Part shown: positions 17,727 through 28,614 of the stretch, one piece after another
Numbering within the stretch: the first letter of the stretch is position 1
Layout: each line of letters begins with the position of its first letter
NCBI GenBank assembly: GCA_023436585.1
Contig: JAEZIN010000016.1
Location: forward strand, 1-64,000
Origin: Bacillota bacterium
GTDB lineage: Bacteria; Bacillota; Clostridia; Christensenellales; Aristaeellaceae
Direction of reading: 5' to 3'
DNA: 64,000 bases
The notes under the pieces: model-generated
Database searches by the model: none
What the model was told of the DNA's origin: nothing
What the model saw: only the letters and a program-made list of their open reading frames with translations
Translations under genes and position numbers: made by a program

Positions 17727-18635
17727 TTACTCCTTTGCGGCTTTTCCGCGCTCTTTCCGGTCCTTGTCCGATATGGCATGCTTGACATAGGCGGAGGGGC
17801 TCATGCCTACGATGTTCTTGAACTGCTTGGAGAAGTGGTAGGGGTCCTGCATCCCCACCTCCGCGCCGGCCTGCTTGACGGAATAATGGTCCTGCAAAAG
17901 GGCCTTCGCCCGTTCCATTTTGCAAAACAGCAAATAACCCAAGGGCGGCATGCCCACCTCCGCCACGAACCGCTTGCGGAAGGTCTCCATGGGCATGCGG
18001 GAGATGGCCGCCATATCCGCCAGGGAAAAGTTGTCTCTGTACTGGTTGGCCCGCAACGCGTCCACCACCTTGGCGATCTCGTGGGAAAGCATGGCGTCCA
18101 TGGCCACCGGCTGGCCGGAATGGGATGCCAGCATGCCCCACATCAATTGCTGAAGTTGAAAGGATGCGTCGCTGGTGCCGGAATGGCGCACGATGACCTG
18201 CACAATCTGCCGGGTCAGGTACAGTTGGGAAGGCAGCGCCCCCTGCTTGATGGGCATATGCAAAAGCACGCCAAGCCGCGTCAAAAAGGTGGGGGAAAGC
18301 GGACCGGCCAGTGCCAACCAGAGGATGCGGGCTTCACCAGTGGTGGAAAGCACAACATTGGCCGTATCCGGCGGGATGGCGCAGCATTCCCCTTCCCCAA
18401 AGGTCAGCGAATGCCCCTCATTCCAGGTCAGCTCCAGCTTTCCGCTGTCGGCCGCCACCCAGCGCCACTCATGCCTGGACGCTACGGGATATTTCCCCGG
18501 CTGCAGCATGACGCTCCCCGCTGCATGAATCCACACACCGCTGGACCGCGCCAGCGGATCAGGTTCATGAATGCCTTCCACCGCCAGCGTGATAGGCGGC
18601 AGCGCCTCCGTCAGCCCAAAAAAATAGTCGGACAT
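17727..18635 (-). CDS. AraC-family transcriptional regulator
   Basis: A 302-residue regulator. The N-terminal part is a cupin-like sensor domain (HEWRWVAADSGKLELTWNEG). The C-terminal 100 residues form the paired helix-turn-helix DNA-binding domain (FSLADMAAISRMPMETFRKR; MERAKALLQDHYSVKQAGAE; YHFSKQFKNIVGMSPSAY). The ATG at 18635 follows a GGAGGGTGAGG stretch. It stands alone with its own sigma-A promoter. The effector, probably a sugar, cannot be told. Confidence 0.9.
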   Translation of the reverse strand: MSDYFFGLTEALPPITLAVEGIHEPDPLARSSGVWIHAAGSVMLQPGKYPVASRHEWRWVAADSGKLELTWNEGHSLTFGEGECCAIPPDTANVVLSTTGEARILWLALAGPLSPTFLTRLGVLLHMPIKQGALPSQLYLTRQIVQVIVRHSGTSDASFQLQQLMWGMLASHSGQPVAMDAMLSHEIAKVVDALRANQYRDNFSLADMAAISRMPMETFRKRFVAEVGMPPLGYLLFCKMERAKALLQDHYSVKQAGAEVGMQDPYHFSKQFKNIVGMSPSAYVKHAISDKDRKERGKAAKE

Positions 18636-18680
18636 ATCCCTCACCCTCCAGAACATGGCACATTATTTACCATTTTTAAC

Positions 18681-18709
18681 ATTGTATCCATGTTTGGCTG
18701 CCTTGTCAA
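18681..18709 (-). promoter_or_regulatory. Sigma-A promoter of the AraC-type regulator
   Basis: On the minus strand TTGACA, 17-nt spacer, TACAAT, 46 bases before the start. Confidence 0.75.
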
Positions 18710-19092
18710 GGCGCGAGTGGGGATACACACAGTGTATACGGCTAAAAATACATACGGAAGACAGATTATTGGATGAGTTTCGATAGGGAAGGCAAGAGGC
18801 CGTCCCCGGAAATCGATTCCTGCAGGAGCAGCCCCTTCATGATCTATGGTTGTTTGATTCAGGACTATGACATCCATTACAGAAAGGCCATGACACATTC
18901 ATCGTAAACGCATACTGTGAGATGGTCATCATCCTTAGGCAAACGGTTGGAGAAAAATTGAGAGAAGAGAGGAAGAAGCGTGATAATGTCATTCGCGCTG
19001 GAGAGTCTTGGCCTGGCTTCGTGCCGCTCCTGCAGGCGAGGGGATGAGGTCGGACGTTTTTCGTCTGAGTGTGGGAAAAATCCCGGCTTGTC
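18710..19092. other. Gene-free stretch, nothing recognised
   Basis: About 380 bases between the AraC regulator promoter and the glnS promoter. The short open frames have no ribosome site and no family resemblance. I see no tRNA, no riboswitch and no long repeat; a decayed gene cannot be excluded. Confidence 0.5.
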
Positions 19093-19121
19093 TTGTAATT
19101 TGAGACAACTGCGGATATAAT
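19093..19121 (+). promoter_or_regulatory. Promoter of glnS
   Basis: TTGTAA, 17-nt spacer, TATAAT, 65 bases before the glnS ATG. Confidence 0.7.
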
Positions 19122-19186
19122 GATGCAATCCACCAATTTTGTGGAAAAACAAACAAAGAACAATTTTGATAGCGGGAGGTAATTTT

Positions 19187-20893
19187 ATGGAAAACGAAGC
19201 TGCACGAACCAATTTTATCTGGGACGCCATTGAACAAGACCTGGCGGCAGGGCGTTACCAGCGCGTGCACACACGTTTCCCTCCCGAACCCAACGGCTAT
19301 CTGCACATCGGCCACTGCAAGGCCCTGGTGGCTGATTTCAGCACAGCGGAAAAGTTTGGCGGGCTTTGCAACCTGCGCTTTGACGACACGAATCCCGCCA
19401 AGGAAGAAACCGAATACGTCGACGGCATCATGGAGGATATCCATTGGCTGGGCTTTGACTGGACCGGTGGGCTGTATTTTGCCAGCGACTACTACGAAAA
19501 GTGCTATGAGATCGCGGAAGATTGGATCAGGCGCGATCTGGCCTATGTGGATGAATTAACCCAGGAGCAGATGCGGGAATACCGGGGCACATTGACGTCC
19601 CCCGGCAAGAACTCGCCCTGGCGTGACCGCCCCGCGGAGGAAAGCCTTGATCTTTTCCGCCGCATGCGGGCCGGCGAATTTAAGGAGGGCCGGTATATAT
19701 TGCGGGCCAAGATTGACATGGCTTCGCCCAACATCAACATGCGCGACCCGGCCATGTACCGCATCCTCTACAAGGAGCATCACCGCACGGGCAAAACCTG
19801 GTGCATCTACCCCATGTACGACTACAGCCACCCCATTGGCGACGCGCTGGAAGGCGTTACCCATTCCCTGTGCTCCATTGAGTACGACGATCACCGGCCC
19901 CTGTACGATTGGGTGGTGGAGAAGTCAGCGCACATGCTGCCGGGACGCCCGCGTCAGATAGAGTTCTCCCGCCTGAACATTACCCGCACCATCATGAGCA
20001 AGCGTTACCTGCGCAGGCTGGTGGAGGAAGGTTATGTCACCGGCTGGGACGATCCCAGAATGCCTTCCCTGTGCGCCATGCGCCGCCGGGGCTATACGGC
20101 CGCCGCCATACGCAGCTTTATTGAACGGGTGGGCCTTAACCGGGCCAACAGCGTGGTGGACTTTGCCTTCCTGGAGCACTGCGTCCGGGAAGACCTGGGG
20201 GAAAAGGCGCAAAGGGCCATGGCCGTCCTGAATCCTCTCAAAATCGTACTTACCAACTGGCCGGAGGGCAAGGTAGACGCCATCGAGACGGAGAACCATC
20301 CCGATCATCCGGAGATGGGCACCCGTACGGTCACGTTTTCTCGGGAGCTGTATATTGAGCAGGACGACTTCATGGAGGAGCCGGTAAAGAAATTCTTCAG
20401 GCTTTTCCCCGGCGGCGAGGTGCGCTTAAAAGGCGCGTACATCATCCGCTGCGACGAGTGCGTGAAGGACGACGCGGGGAACATCACGGAACTGCGCTGT
20501 ACCGCGGACCTTGAAAGCCGTAGCGGCAGCGAAGGCGCGGCCCGCAAGGTAAAGGGTACGCTGCACTGGGTGAACGCGGCGGATGCCGTGCCGCTGGAAG
20601 CCCGCCTGTATGAGCCGCTGCTGGCCGATGAAAACGACCAGGAAGAGGAAGAGGATGAAACGGCTGAAAATGCCGAGCCCGTCAAGAAGGATTTCATCAG
20701 CCGCCTGAACAAGAACAGCCTGACCGTGATGCGCGGCTTTGGGGAACCGGCCCTGGATGCAGCGGAAAACGGGACTACCTACCAGTTCTTGCGGATGGGC
20801 TACTTCTGTAAAGACCCGGATTCCACCGCAGGGCATCCCGTTTTCAACCGCACCGTCAGCCTCAAGGACAGCTGGGCGAAAGCCAACAAGTAA
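19187..20893 (+). CDS. glnS: Glutaminyl-tRNA synthetase
   Basis: Charges tRNA-Gln with glutamine using ATP. The 568-residue class I synthetase has the HIGH motif in PEPNGYLHIGHCKA (near residue 40) and the KMSKS-type loop IMSKRYL (near 270). FDDTNP, and the ICSIEYDDHRP-like LCSIEYDDHRP that marks GlnRS and not GluRS, are also present. An acidic linker (NDQEEEEDETAENAE) interrupts the C-terminal anticodon domain. GGGAGG precedes the ATG. Many Bacillota lack GlnRS and make Gln-tRNA by amidotransfer, so direct charging is worth noting. gltX follows 272 bp downstream across a repeat-rich gap. Confidence 0.96.
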   Translation: MENEAARTNFIWDAIEQDLAAGRYQRVHTRFPPEPNGYLHIGHCKALVADFSTAEKFGGLCNLRFDDTNPAKEETEYVDGIMEDIHWLGFDWTGGLYFASDYYEKCYEIAEDWIRRDLAYVDELTQEQMREYRGTLTSPGKNSPWRDRPAEESLDLFRRMRAGEFKEGRYILRAKIDMASPNINMRDPAMYRILYKEHHRTGKTWCIYPMYDYSHPIGDALEGVTHSLCSIEYDDHRPLYDWVVEKSAHMLPGRPRQIEFSRLNITRTIMSKRYLRRLVEEGYVTGWDDPRMPSLCAMRRRGYTAAAIRSFIERVGLNRANSVVDFAFLEHCVREDLGEKAQRAMAVLNPLKIVLTNWPEGKVDAIETENHPDHPEMGTRTVTFSRELYIEQDDFMEEPVKKFFRLFPGGEVRLKGAYIIRCDECVKDDAGNITELRCTADLESRSGSEGAARKVKGTLHWVNAADAVPLEARLYEPLLADENDQEEEEDETAENAEPVKKDFISRLNKNSLTVMRGFGEPALDAAENGTTYQFLRMGYFCKDPDSTAGHPVFNRTVSLKDSWAKANK

Positions 20894-20951
20894 CCAGGGG
20901 ACGCAGTCCCCTGGACCCCTGTTCAAGGGATAACATCCCTTGAAAATCCCC
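20894..20951 (+). repeat. R3 repeat, copy a (after glnS)
   Basis: Two hairpins with three-base loops: CCAGGGGAC-GCA-GTCCCCTGG (20894-20914) and TTCAAGGGAT-AAC-ATCCCTTGAA (20922-20944), joined by ACCCC and followed by AATCCCC. Same plan as 55116-55169. It begins at the base after the glnS stop. Confidence 0.7.
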
Positions 20952-20985
20952 TAATCAAGATAGAGTACATTAACTTTCTTTGTAC

Positions 20986-21043
20986 CCGAAGGTTTTCAAA
21001 GGGCGAACGGAAAGCCCTTTGGTCGCGTCCGCAGGCGCGAAAC
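20986..21043 (+). repeat. R1 structured repeat, copy A
   Basis: Begins CCGAAGG. Hairpin P2 is CAAAGGGC-GAACGGAAA-GCCCTTTG; hairpin P3 is TCGCGTC-CGCA-GGCGCGA with one T-G wobble. Flanking GAAGG and CCCTTT can form a closing stem. Four more copies are at 25938, 33111, 55234 and 63311. Confidence 0.75.
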
Positions 21044-21102
21044 CCTTTGTGTCAGGAAAAAGCAGAGCTGGATGCCTGAAATTTTCGATCATTGATAAAC
21101 AG

Positions 21103-21152
21103 GATTCCAAAGGATGAAATCCTTTGGCGGGGTAATAGGGGCAGAGCCCCTA
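21103..21152 (-). repeat. R3 repeat, copy b (before gltX)
   Basis: Inverted relative to copy a: CCAAAGGAT-GAA-ATCCTTTGG (21107-21127), then CGGGGTAAT, then TAGGGGC-AGA-GCCCCTA (21136-21152). The last hairpin abuts the gltX ribosome site AAGGAGG, so it might affect gltX translation. Confidence 0.7.
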
Positions 21153-21165
21153 AGGAGGTAATGCC

Positions 21166-22614
21166 ATGGTCCGCACGCGCTTCGCGCCGAGCCCTACCGG
21201 GTATCTGCACCTGGGTGGCCTGAGAACGGCGCTGTATACGTATTTGTTTGCCAAGAAAAACAACGGCACCTTCATCCTGCGCATTGAGGATACCGACCAG
21301 GAGCGGGAGGTCCCCGGCGCGGTGGACCTGATTTACAAGTCCATGCGTGCGGCAGGCCTTTTCTATGATGAAGGGCCGGATGTGGGCGGAAACTACGGCC
21401 CCTACATCCAGACCCAGCGCAAGCATATGTACCTGCCCTATGCCTTGGAATTGATGGAGCGGGGCGGGGCATACCCCTGCTTTTGCACCAAGGAAGAGAT
21501 CGAGGAGCGCCGTGCGGCGGCCCAGGCCAAGGGCGAGACCTTCAAGTACGACAAAAAGTGCCTGCACCTAAGCCGAGAAGAGGCCAAAGCGCGCATGGCG
21601 TCCGGCGAGCCCTACGTCATTCGCCAGAATATTCCGCTGACCGGCACCGCTTCCTTTGACGATGTGCTGTTCGGTCATGTGGAGGCCCCCTGCGACACGC
21701 TGGACGATAACGTGCTCATCAAGGCCGACGGTCTGCCCACCTATAACTTTGCCAACGTCATCGACGACCATTTGATGGGCATCACCCATGTGATGCGGGG
21801 CACGGAGTACCTTTCCTCCACGCCCAAGTACAACCTGCTGTACGAGGCTTTCGGCTGGGAGAAGCCCACCTATGTGCACCTGCCTGTGGTGATGAAGGAT
21901 GCCACCCGCAAGCTTTCCAAGCGCTATGGAGACCCCTCCTTTGAGGATCTTTTAGCTATGGGCTATGTGCGGGAGGCCGTCATCAACTTCATCGCGCTGC
22001 TGGGCTGGAGCCCGGGGGACGACAGGGAGTTCTTCACTTTGGAAGAGCTGGTGGAGGTCTTCGACCTGAAGGGCCTGAACAAAGCTCCCGCCATCTTCAA
22101 CATGGAAAAGCTTACCTGGTTCAACAGCGAGTACATCCGCAAGATGGATTTTGAAGCGTATGTGCAGATGGTCACGCCCTGGTTTGACCAGGTGCTGGCC
22201 GGCAAAGGCATGGACTACAGGCGGCTGGCGGAGTTGATGCAGGGGCGCACCGAAGTGTTCAACCGCGTGCCGGATATGGTTCGGTTCCTGGCTGAATTAC
22301 CTGATTACGACCTGGAGATATACACCCACAAGAAAATGAAGACGGATGTGCCTGTCTCCCTAGACGCGCTGAAACAGATGAAGCCCGTGCTGGAAGGCAT
22401 CACCGATTGGACGGAAGCTTCCATCCACGAGGCGGTAATGGCCGCCATCGCGGAAAGCGGCAAGAAGAACGGCCAGGTTTTGTGGCCGCTGCGTATCGCC
22501 ATCAGCGGTCAGGCGAATACCCCCGGCGGGGCCATCGAGATCGCCTACCTCCTGGGCAAGGAGGAGACCTTGCGCAGGGTGGAGGATGGGATCGCTAAAT
22601 TAGGTGCAATCTGA
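21166..22614 (+). CDS. gltX: Glutamyl-tRNA synthetase
   Basis: Charges tRNA-Glu. The 482-residue class I enzyme has the HIGH-type motif FAPSPTGYLHLGGLRTALY at residues 5-23 and the KMSKS-type loop KLSKRYGD near residue 249. It also carries the GluRS markers LRIEDTDQER and PTYNFANVIDDHLMGITHV. Length is standard. AAGGAGG lies 7 bases before the ATG. With glnS immediately upstream, both glutamate-family synthetases are encoded side by side. Confidence 0.96.
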   Translation: MVRTRFAPSPTGYLHLGGLRTALYTYLFAKKNNGTFILRIEDTDQEREVPGAVDLIYKSMRAAGLFYDEGPDVGGNYGPYIQTQRKHMYLPYALELMERGGAYPCFCTKEEIEERRAAAQAKGETFKYDKKCLHLSREEAKARMASGEPYVIRQNIPLTGTASFDDVLFGHVEAPCDTLDDNVLIKADGLPTYNFANVIDDHLMGITHVMRGTEYLSSTPKYNLLYEAFGWEKPTYVHLPVVMKDATRKLSKRYGDPSFEDLLAMGYVREAVINFIALLGWSPGDDREFFTLEELVEVFDLKGLNKAPAIFNMEKLTWFNSEYIRKMDFEAYVQMVTPWFDQVLAGKGMDYRRLAELMQGRTEVFNRVPDMVRFLAELPDYDLEIYTHKKMKTDVPVSLDALKQMKPVLEGITDWTEASIHEAVMAAIAESGKKNGQVLWPLRIAISGQANTPGGAIEIAYLLGKEETLRRVEDGIAKLGAI

Positions 22615-22622
22615 ATGTGCGT

Positions 22623-22663
22623 AAATAAATCGCAGCGGTCAGTATGACTGCTGCGATTTATTT
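22623..22663 (+). terminator. Terminator of gltX
   Basis: A 19-bp stem (22623-22641 with 22645-22663) with a GTA three-base loop and a single G-T wobble. The AT-rich arm end supplies a T-rich tail. Confidence 0.7.
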
Positions 22664-22744
22664 ATGTTGTAGATTTATACTTATCCAAAGAAGTATATAG
22701 TGGCGCAGAAAAGGCGAAACAATAATAGGGAAATATGGGATATA

Positions 22745-22773
22745 TTAAACTATTGTTGCGTTTGCACTATAAT
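22745..22773 (+). promoter_or_regulatory. Candidate promoter of the DUF4062 gene
   Basis: TATAAT at 22768-22773 with a weak TTAAAC 17 nt upstream, 30 bases before the TTG start. Confidence 0.5.
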
Positions 22774-22803
22774 GCTGATAAATGTAAGTAGGAGGGAAGA
22801 GCT

Positions 22804-23778
22804 TTGAAGAAGAAACTTCAAGTGTTTGTATCATCAACTTATACAGATCTTATCTCTGAACGTCAAGCGGCGGTTCAGGCAATATTGAATGCGGGCCATA
22901 TTCCTGCTGGTATGGAACTCTTTAAGGCTGGAAATGAATCTCAGCTCGACACAATCAAAAAATGGATACAGGATTCAGACGTATTTCTCTTAATTCTGGG
23001 GGGACGATATGGAACCATAGAACCATTAAGTAAAATGAGCTATATTCATGTTGAATACGAATACGCATTATCACTTCAAATACCAGTCTTTGCACTAGTA
23101 TTGAGCAAAAGTTTTTTACATAACAAAGCGTCAACTAATTTAGGGGATACAGTTTTTGAGAATGAGAATAAGGATGCATATAGCAATTTTAAGAAACATG
23201 TAATGACAAAAATGGTTAGGGAGGTCGAAGATGAAAAAGATATAAAACTAGAAGTATTCGCAACGTTAAATGTCTTTATGGAACAGTATACTTTGTTAGG
23301 CTGGATAAAAGGTGCGGATATCCAGAGTGCAGAAAGTGCTGATAAGGAATTACTTCGCTTGTCAAAGGAAAATGCAGAACTACTTAAAGAGAATAGAGAA
23401 TTGGGTGAAAAAATAAATAAAATATCTGAGGAGTCTACAGACCTATTTGGGTCTTACAGTTACGCCAAACTTAAGGACATACTTTCCAAACATATGATTG
23501 AGGTGCCCTCTGATATCATGGACATTGGTGAAAGTAGGATGGTTAGTGCATTAATACTATATATTAAGTATTATAATGTCTACGCTACAGGGATAAGCAA
23601 TTATAAAGGTATGAGTGTTACGCCTAAATTCGTCTTCTATAAGCTTTCGCCAATTTTGCTTTCATATGAATTGTTAGAAAGGTCTAAAATGCCAGATTCG
23701 ATTACACGAATACAAGCATCGAGGATAGGGTTGCGTTTTTACGGAAGATTGAGCCAGGACATAAATGAAAATCCATGA
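22804..23778 (+). CDS. DUF4062 (TIR-like) domain protein, AT-rich
   Basis: A 324-residue soluble protein. Residues about 5-100 match the DUF4062 family, a relative of the TIR/SEFIR fold (LQVFVSSTYTDLISERQAA, FLLILGGRYGTIEP, HVEYEYALSLQIPVFALVLS). Residues about 175-215 are a predicted coiled coil rich in Leu, Glu and Lys. The C-terminal 110 residues are helical and unfamiliar. The start is TTG with GGAGGG 6 bases upstream. The gene is much richer in A and T than its neighbours and stands alone between its own promoter and terminator, which suggests horizontal transfer. DUF4062 domains occur in defence and signalling proteins; a defence role is possible but unproven. Confidence 0.82.
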   Translation: MKKKLQVFVSSTYTDLISERQAAVQAILNAGHIPAGMELFKAGNESQLDTIKKWIQDSDVFLLILGGRYGTIEPLSKMSYIHVEYEYALSLQIPVFALVLSKSFLHNKASTNLGDTVFENENKDAYSNFKKHVMTKMVREVEDEKDIKLEVFATLNVFMEQYTLLGWIKGADIQSAESADKELLRLSKENAELLKENRELGEKINKISEESTDLFGSYSYAKLKDILSKHMIEVPSDIMDIGESRMVSALILYIKYYNVYATGISNYKGMSVTPKFVFYKLSPILLSYELLERSKMPDSITRIQASRIGLRFYGRLSQDINENP

Positions 23779-23783
23779 GTTAT

Positions 23784-23823
23784 GAAAAGACCCCTTCACC
23801 CTGAATGGAGAAGTGGTCTTTTC
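23784..23823 (+). terminator. Terminator of the DUF4062 gene
   Basis: Stem GAAAAGACCCCTTC / GAAGTGGTCTTTTC with a 12-nt loop, starting 5 bases after the stop codon; T-rich 3' arm. Confidence 0.8.
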
Positions 23824-23859
23824 TAATCCAATTCTAATGTACGCATTATAATACCAGCT

Positions 23860-23888
23860 TTGCACATCATTTTTAAGTGTGTTATGAT
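23860..23888 (+). promoter_or_regulatory. Promoter of the MATE gene
   Basis: TTGCAC, 17-nt spacer, TATGAT, 38 bases before the start. Confidence 0.65.
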
Positions 23889-23926
23889 GGACAGGCAGAC
23901 AATATTGATTGGAGGAAGACACTCCC

Positions 23927-25303
23927 ATGCATCCCAAAACCTCCGAACGGATGGGCACGATGCCCATACCCAGGCTGATTCTGAAAATATCCTCTCCCGT
24001 TATGCTTTCCATGACCATACAGGCGCTTTACAATGTCGTAGACAGCATCTATGTTTCCCGTATGCCTGAAAGCGAGAAGGCACTCAGCGCGCTGCAGTTT
24101 GCCTTCCCCATACAGATGCTGATGATTGCTATCGCCGTAGGTACCGGCGTTGGCATCAACAGCCTGATTTCCAGAAGGCTTGGGGAGAAGCGCAGGGAAA
24201 ATGCACTGGCCGCGGCGGAAAACGGTGTATTTTTGGCATTTGTCGGCTGGGCTTTCTTCGCGCTGTTTGGCCTTCTTTTTACAAATGCGTTTATGCGTGC
24301 CTTTACCCAGGATGCCGTCACCTTCAAGATGGGAACGGACTATCTGCGCATATGCACGATATTTTCCTTCGGCATATTTGTCTCCATTGCCATTGATAGG
24401 GTGATGCAAAGCACCGGCAACACGATTTACAACATGATCGTGCAGATCACAGGTGCCGTTTTGAACATCATCCTGGACCCGATCTTTATCTTCGGCTGGG
24501 GCTTTGTTCCCGCCATGGGTGTGGCCGGTGCGGCTATCGCCACGGTCATCGCACAGATTGTTTCCATGGTACTTGGGTTCATATTTAACCAGACAAGAAA
24601 CAAGGAATTGAAGCTGCAGCTGCGCGGATTCAAGCCTGACCGGAAAATGATTTGGGAGATCTATAGGGTTGGCTTTCCCAGCATCATCATTCAAACAGTG
24701 GGCTCCTTTATGATCATGGTGCTGAATCAGATTCTGTATGGCTTGAACGAGGTGGCTGTGGCAGTCATGGGCCTGTATTTCCGCTTGCAGAGCTTTGTAT
24801 TTATGCCTGTTTTCGGCTTGACCGGCGGCCTGGTGGCCATTGTGGGCTACAATTTCGGGGCGAAAAATGCCAAGCGCATCTATGAGGCCATCCGTATCGC
24901 GCTGCTCTATGCGGGCAGCATCATGGCGGCTGGAACGGCACTTTTCATGCTGTTCCCAGGCTTCCTGCTTTCCCTTTTCAACGCCACGCCGGAAATGCTG
25001 GGGGTAGGGGTTCCCGCCCTGCGCGTAATATCAATCGCATTTTTGATGGCGGCGGAGGGTATCATCTTATCCACGGTATTTCAGGCCATCGGCAAAGGCT
25101 CATTGAGCATGTACATATCCCTGGTGCGGCAGGTAGTGGTACTGCTGCCGGCGGCATGGCTGCTATCCAGAATGTTTGGCATCGCCGGCGTTTGGTGGTC
25201 CGTGCCTTTGGCGGAGGCGGTCTCCTTTATACTGTGCCTCGTTTTGTATTTCTGGGCGGACAAAAAGTATATCAGACCGCTTGGGAAAGCAGTGGCGGAA
25301 TAG
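23927..25303 (+). CDS. MATE-family efflux transporter
   Basis: A 458-residue, twelve-helix multidrug and toxic-compound exporter driven by sodium or proton gradients. Two homologous halves are visible; the first begins RLILKISSPVMLSMTIQALYNVVD, with the second after about residue 240 (EIYRVGFPSIIIQTVGSFMI). GGAGG lies 11 bases before the chosen ATG; an earlier in-frame TTG overlaps that site and is unlikely. Single gene with its own promoter; substrate unknown. Confidence 0.92.
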   Translation: MHPKTSERMGTMPIPRLILKISSPVMLSMTIQALYNVVDSIYVSRMPESEKALSALQFAFPIQMLMIAIAVGTGVGINSLISRRLGEKRRENALAAAENGVFLAFVGWAFFALFGLLFTNAFMRAFTQDAVTFKMGTDYLRICTIFSFGIFVSIAIDRVMQSTGNTIYNMIVQITGAVLNIILDPIFIFGWGFVPAMGVAGAAIATVIAQIVSMVLGFIFNQTRNKELKLQLRGFKPDRKMIWEIYRVGFPSIIIQTVGSFMIMVLNQILYGLNEVAVAVMGLYFRLQSFVFMPVFGLTGGLVAIVGYNFGAKNAKRIYEAIRIALLYAGSIMAAGTALFMLFPGFLLSLFNATPEMLGVGVPALRVISIAFLMAAEGIILSTVFQAIGKGSLSMYISLVRQVVVLLPAAWLLSRMFGIAGVWWSVPLAEAVSFILCLVLYFWADKKYIRPLGKAVAE

Positions 25304-25340
25304 AATCTTCATTGGCCCTTAAAAAGTATTTATAAATCAA

Positions 25341-25387
25341 AAAGCAGGAACCCGCCATTCTTCTTTTAAGTGGCGGGTTCCTGCTTT
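25341..25387. terminator. Bidirectional terminator
   Basis: A 17-bp stem AAAGCAGGAACCCGCCA with its complement at 25371-25387, 13-nt loop. A T-rich tail is clear on the minus strand. Lies between the MATE gene and the convergent GNAT gene. Confidence 0.85.
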
Positions 25388-25389
25388 GA

Positions 25390-25890
25390 TCAAAGATCGA
25401 TCCAGATATAATGCTCTTCCTCCGAGACCCTTTCAACAACGCCTCCGTTGGCCAGGGCCACACCGATGGAGGCTTTGTTGTAGTTGCTGGCTGTGATGAG
25501 CACCCTGTCAAGGCCTGCGTTTCTGGCTTCCTCAAGCACAAGCCTTAATTGCTCCTTGCCGTAGCCTTTCCCGCGGGCGAAAGGGGCTATCGCGTATCCA
25601 ATGTTCCCGCCATTGATCAAAAGAGCTTCGGTTAATCGGGTGCGAAGCTTGCACATACCTACAGGCTGATCTCCGTCGTAGAGCCAATAGATGGTTTGGG
25701 GGACCCAGCCTTCCTGCAGGCCGATGCCCTGGGATATTTCATGCTGTTGTCTCAGCCAGGCGGAGAAGCCTTCCCGGGAAAGGCCGTTGGCGGAGTTGTA
25801 GAAGCCGTTTTCCTCGGCGGGAATGGATTGGGTGAGGGTGTAGATGTCGGGCCCATCGGTGGGGGAAAGGCGCTTTAAATAGAGGGCCAT
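25390..25890 (-). CDS. GNAT-family N-acetyltransferase
   Basis: A 166-residue acetyltransferase using acetyl-CoA. Motif A is clear: IGYAIAPFARGKGYGKEQL (the pyrophosphate-binding RGKGYG), followed by NKASIGVALANGGVVERV. The acceptor is unknown. AAGGAT precedes the ATG. It lies downstream of gyrA on the same strand, separated by R2 and R1 repeats. Confidence 0.85.
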   Translation of the reverse strand: MALYLKRLSPTDGPDIYTLTQSIPAEENGFYNSANGLSREGFSAWLRQQHEISQGIGLQEGWVPQTIYWLYDGDQPVGMCKLRTRLTEALLINGGNIGYAIAPFARGKGYGKEQLRLVLEEARNAGLDRVLITASNYNKASIGVALANGGVVERVSEEEHYIWIDL

Positions 25891-25937
25891 GGCTTATTCA
25901 TCCTTTGTAAGTTGTTTTTGCGAAAATGCGGAATTGG

Positions 25938-25989
25938 ATTTCGCATCTGCGGATACGACCAGGGCTTTCCGGTCGCCCTGGACCTTCGG
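25938..25989 (-). repeat. R1 structured repeat, copy E
   Basis: Read on the minus strand it begins CCGAAGG. P2 is CCAGGGC-GACCGGAAA-GCCCTGG; P3 is TCGTATC-CGCA-GATGCGA (one T-G wobble). It is 120 bases after the gyrA stop on the gyrA strand. Confidence 0.75.
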
Positions 25990-26040
25990 AGGCCATAGGC
26001 GGGTTCTATACCTGTGGACTAATATATTGGTATCCTTTGG

Positions 26041-26095
26041 GAAGTTTTCCTGGTAGGGTTCGGGGAGGTCGCCTTTTTCAAAAGGAGGCCTCCCC
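26041..26095 (-). repeat. R2 hairpin repeat, copy a (after gyrA)
   Basis: An imperfect hairpin (GGGGAGG 26062-26068 with CCTCCCC 26089-26095, inner CCTTTT/AAAAGG) followed on the minus strand by GAACCC and an AAAACTTCC tail. Fourteen bases after the gyrA stop. It lacks a T-tract after the stem in the sense direction. Confidence 0.65.
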
Positions 26096-26108
26096 GCAAT
26101 AACGTTCC

Positions 26109-28580
<2,472 letters not shown>

Positions 28581-28614
28581 GCTTTCACCTCATGTACAGC
28601 CGGAAGCTGCGGCG

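Noticed and set aside
18641..18898. Small minus-strand open frame upstream of the AraC gene
   Set aside because: No ribosome site, no family resemblance, and it contains the AraC promoter.
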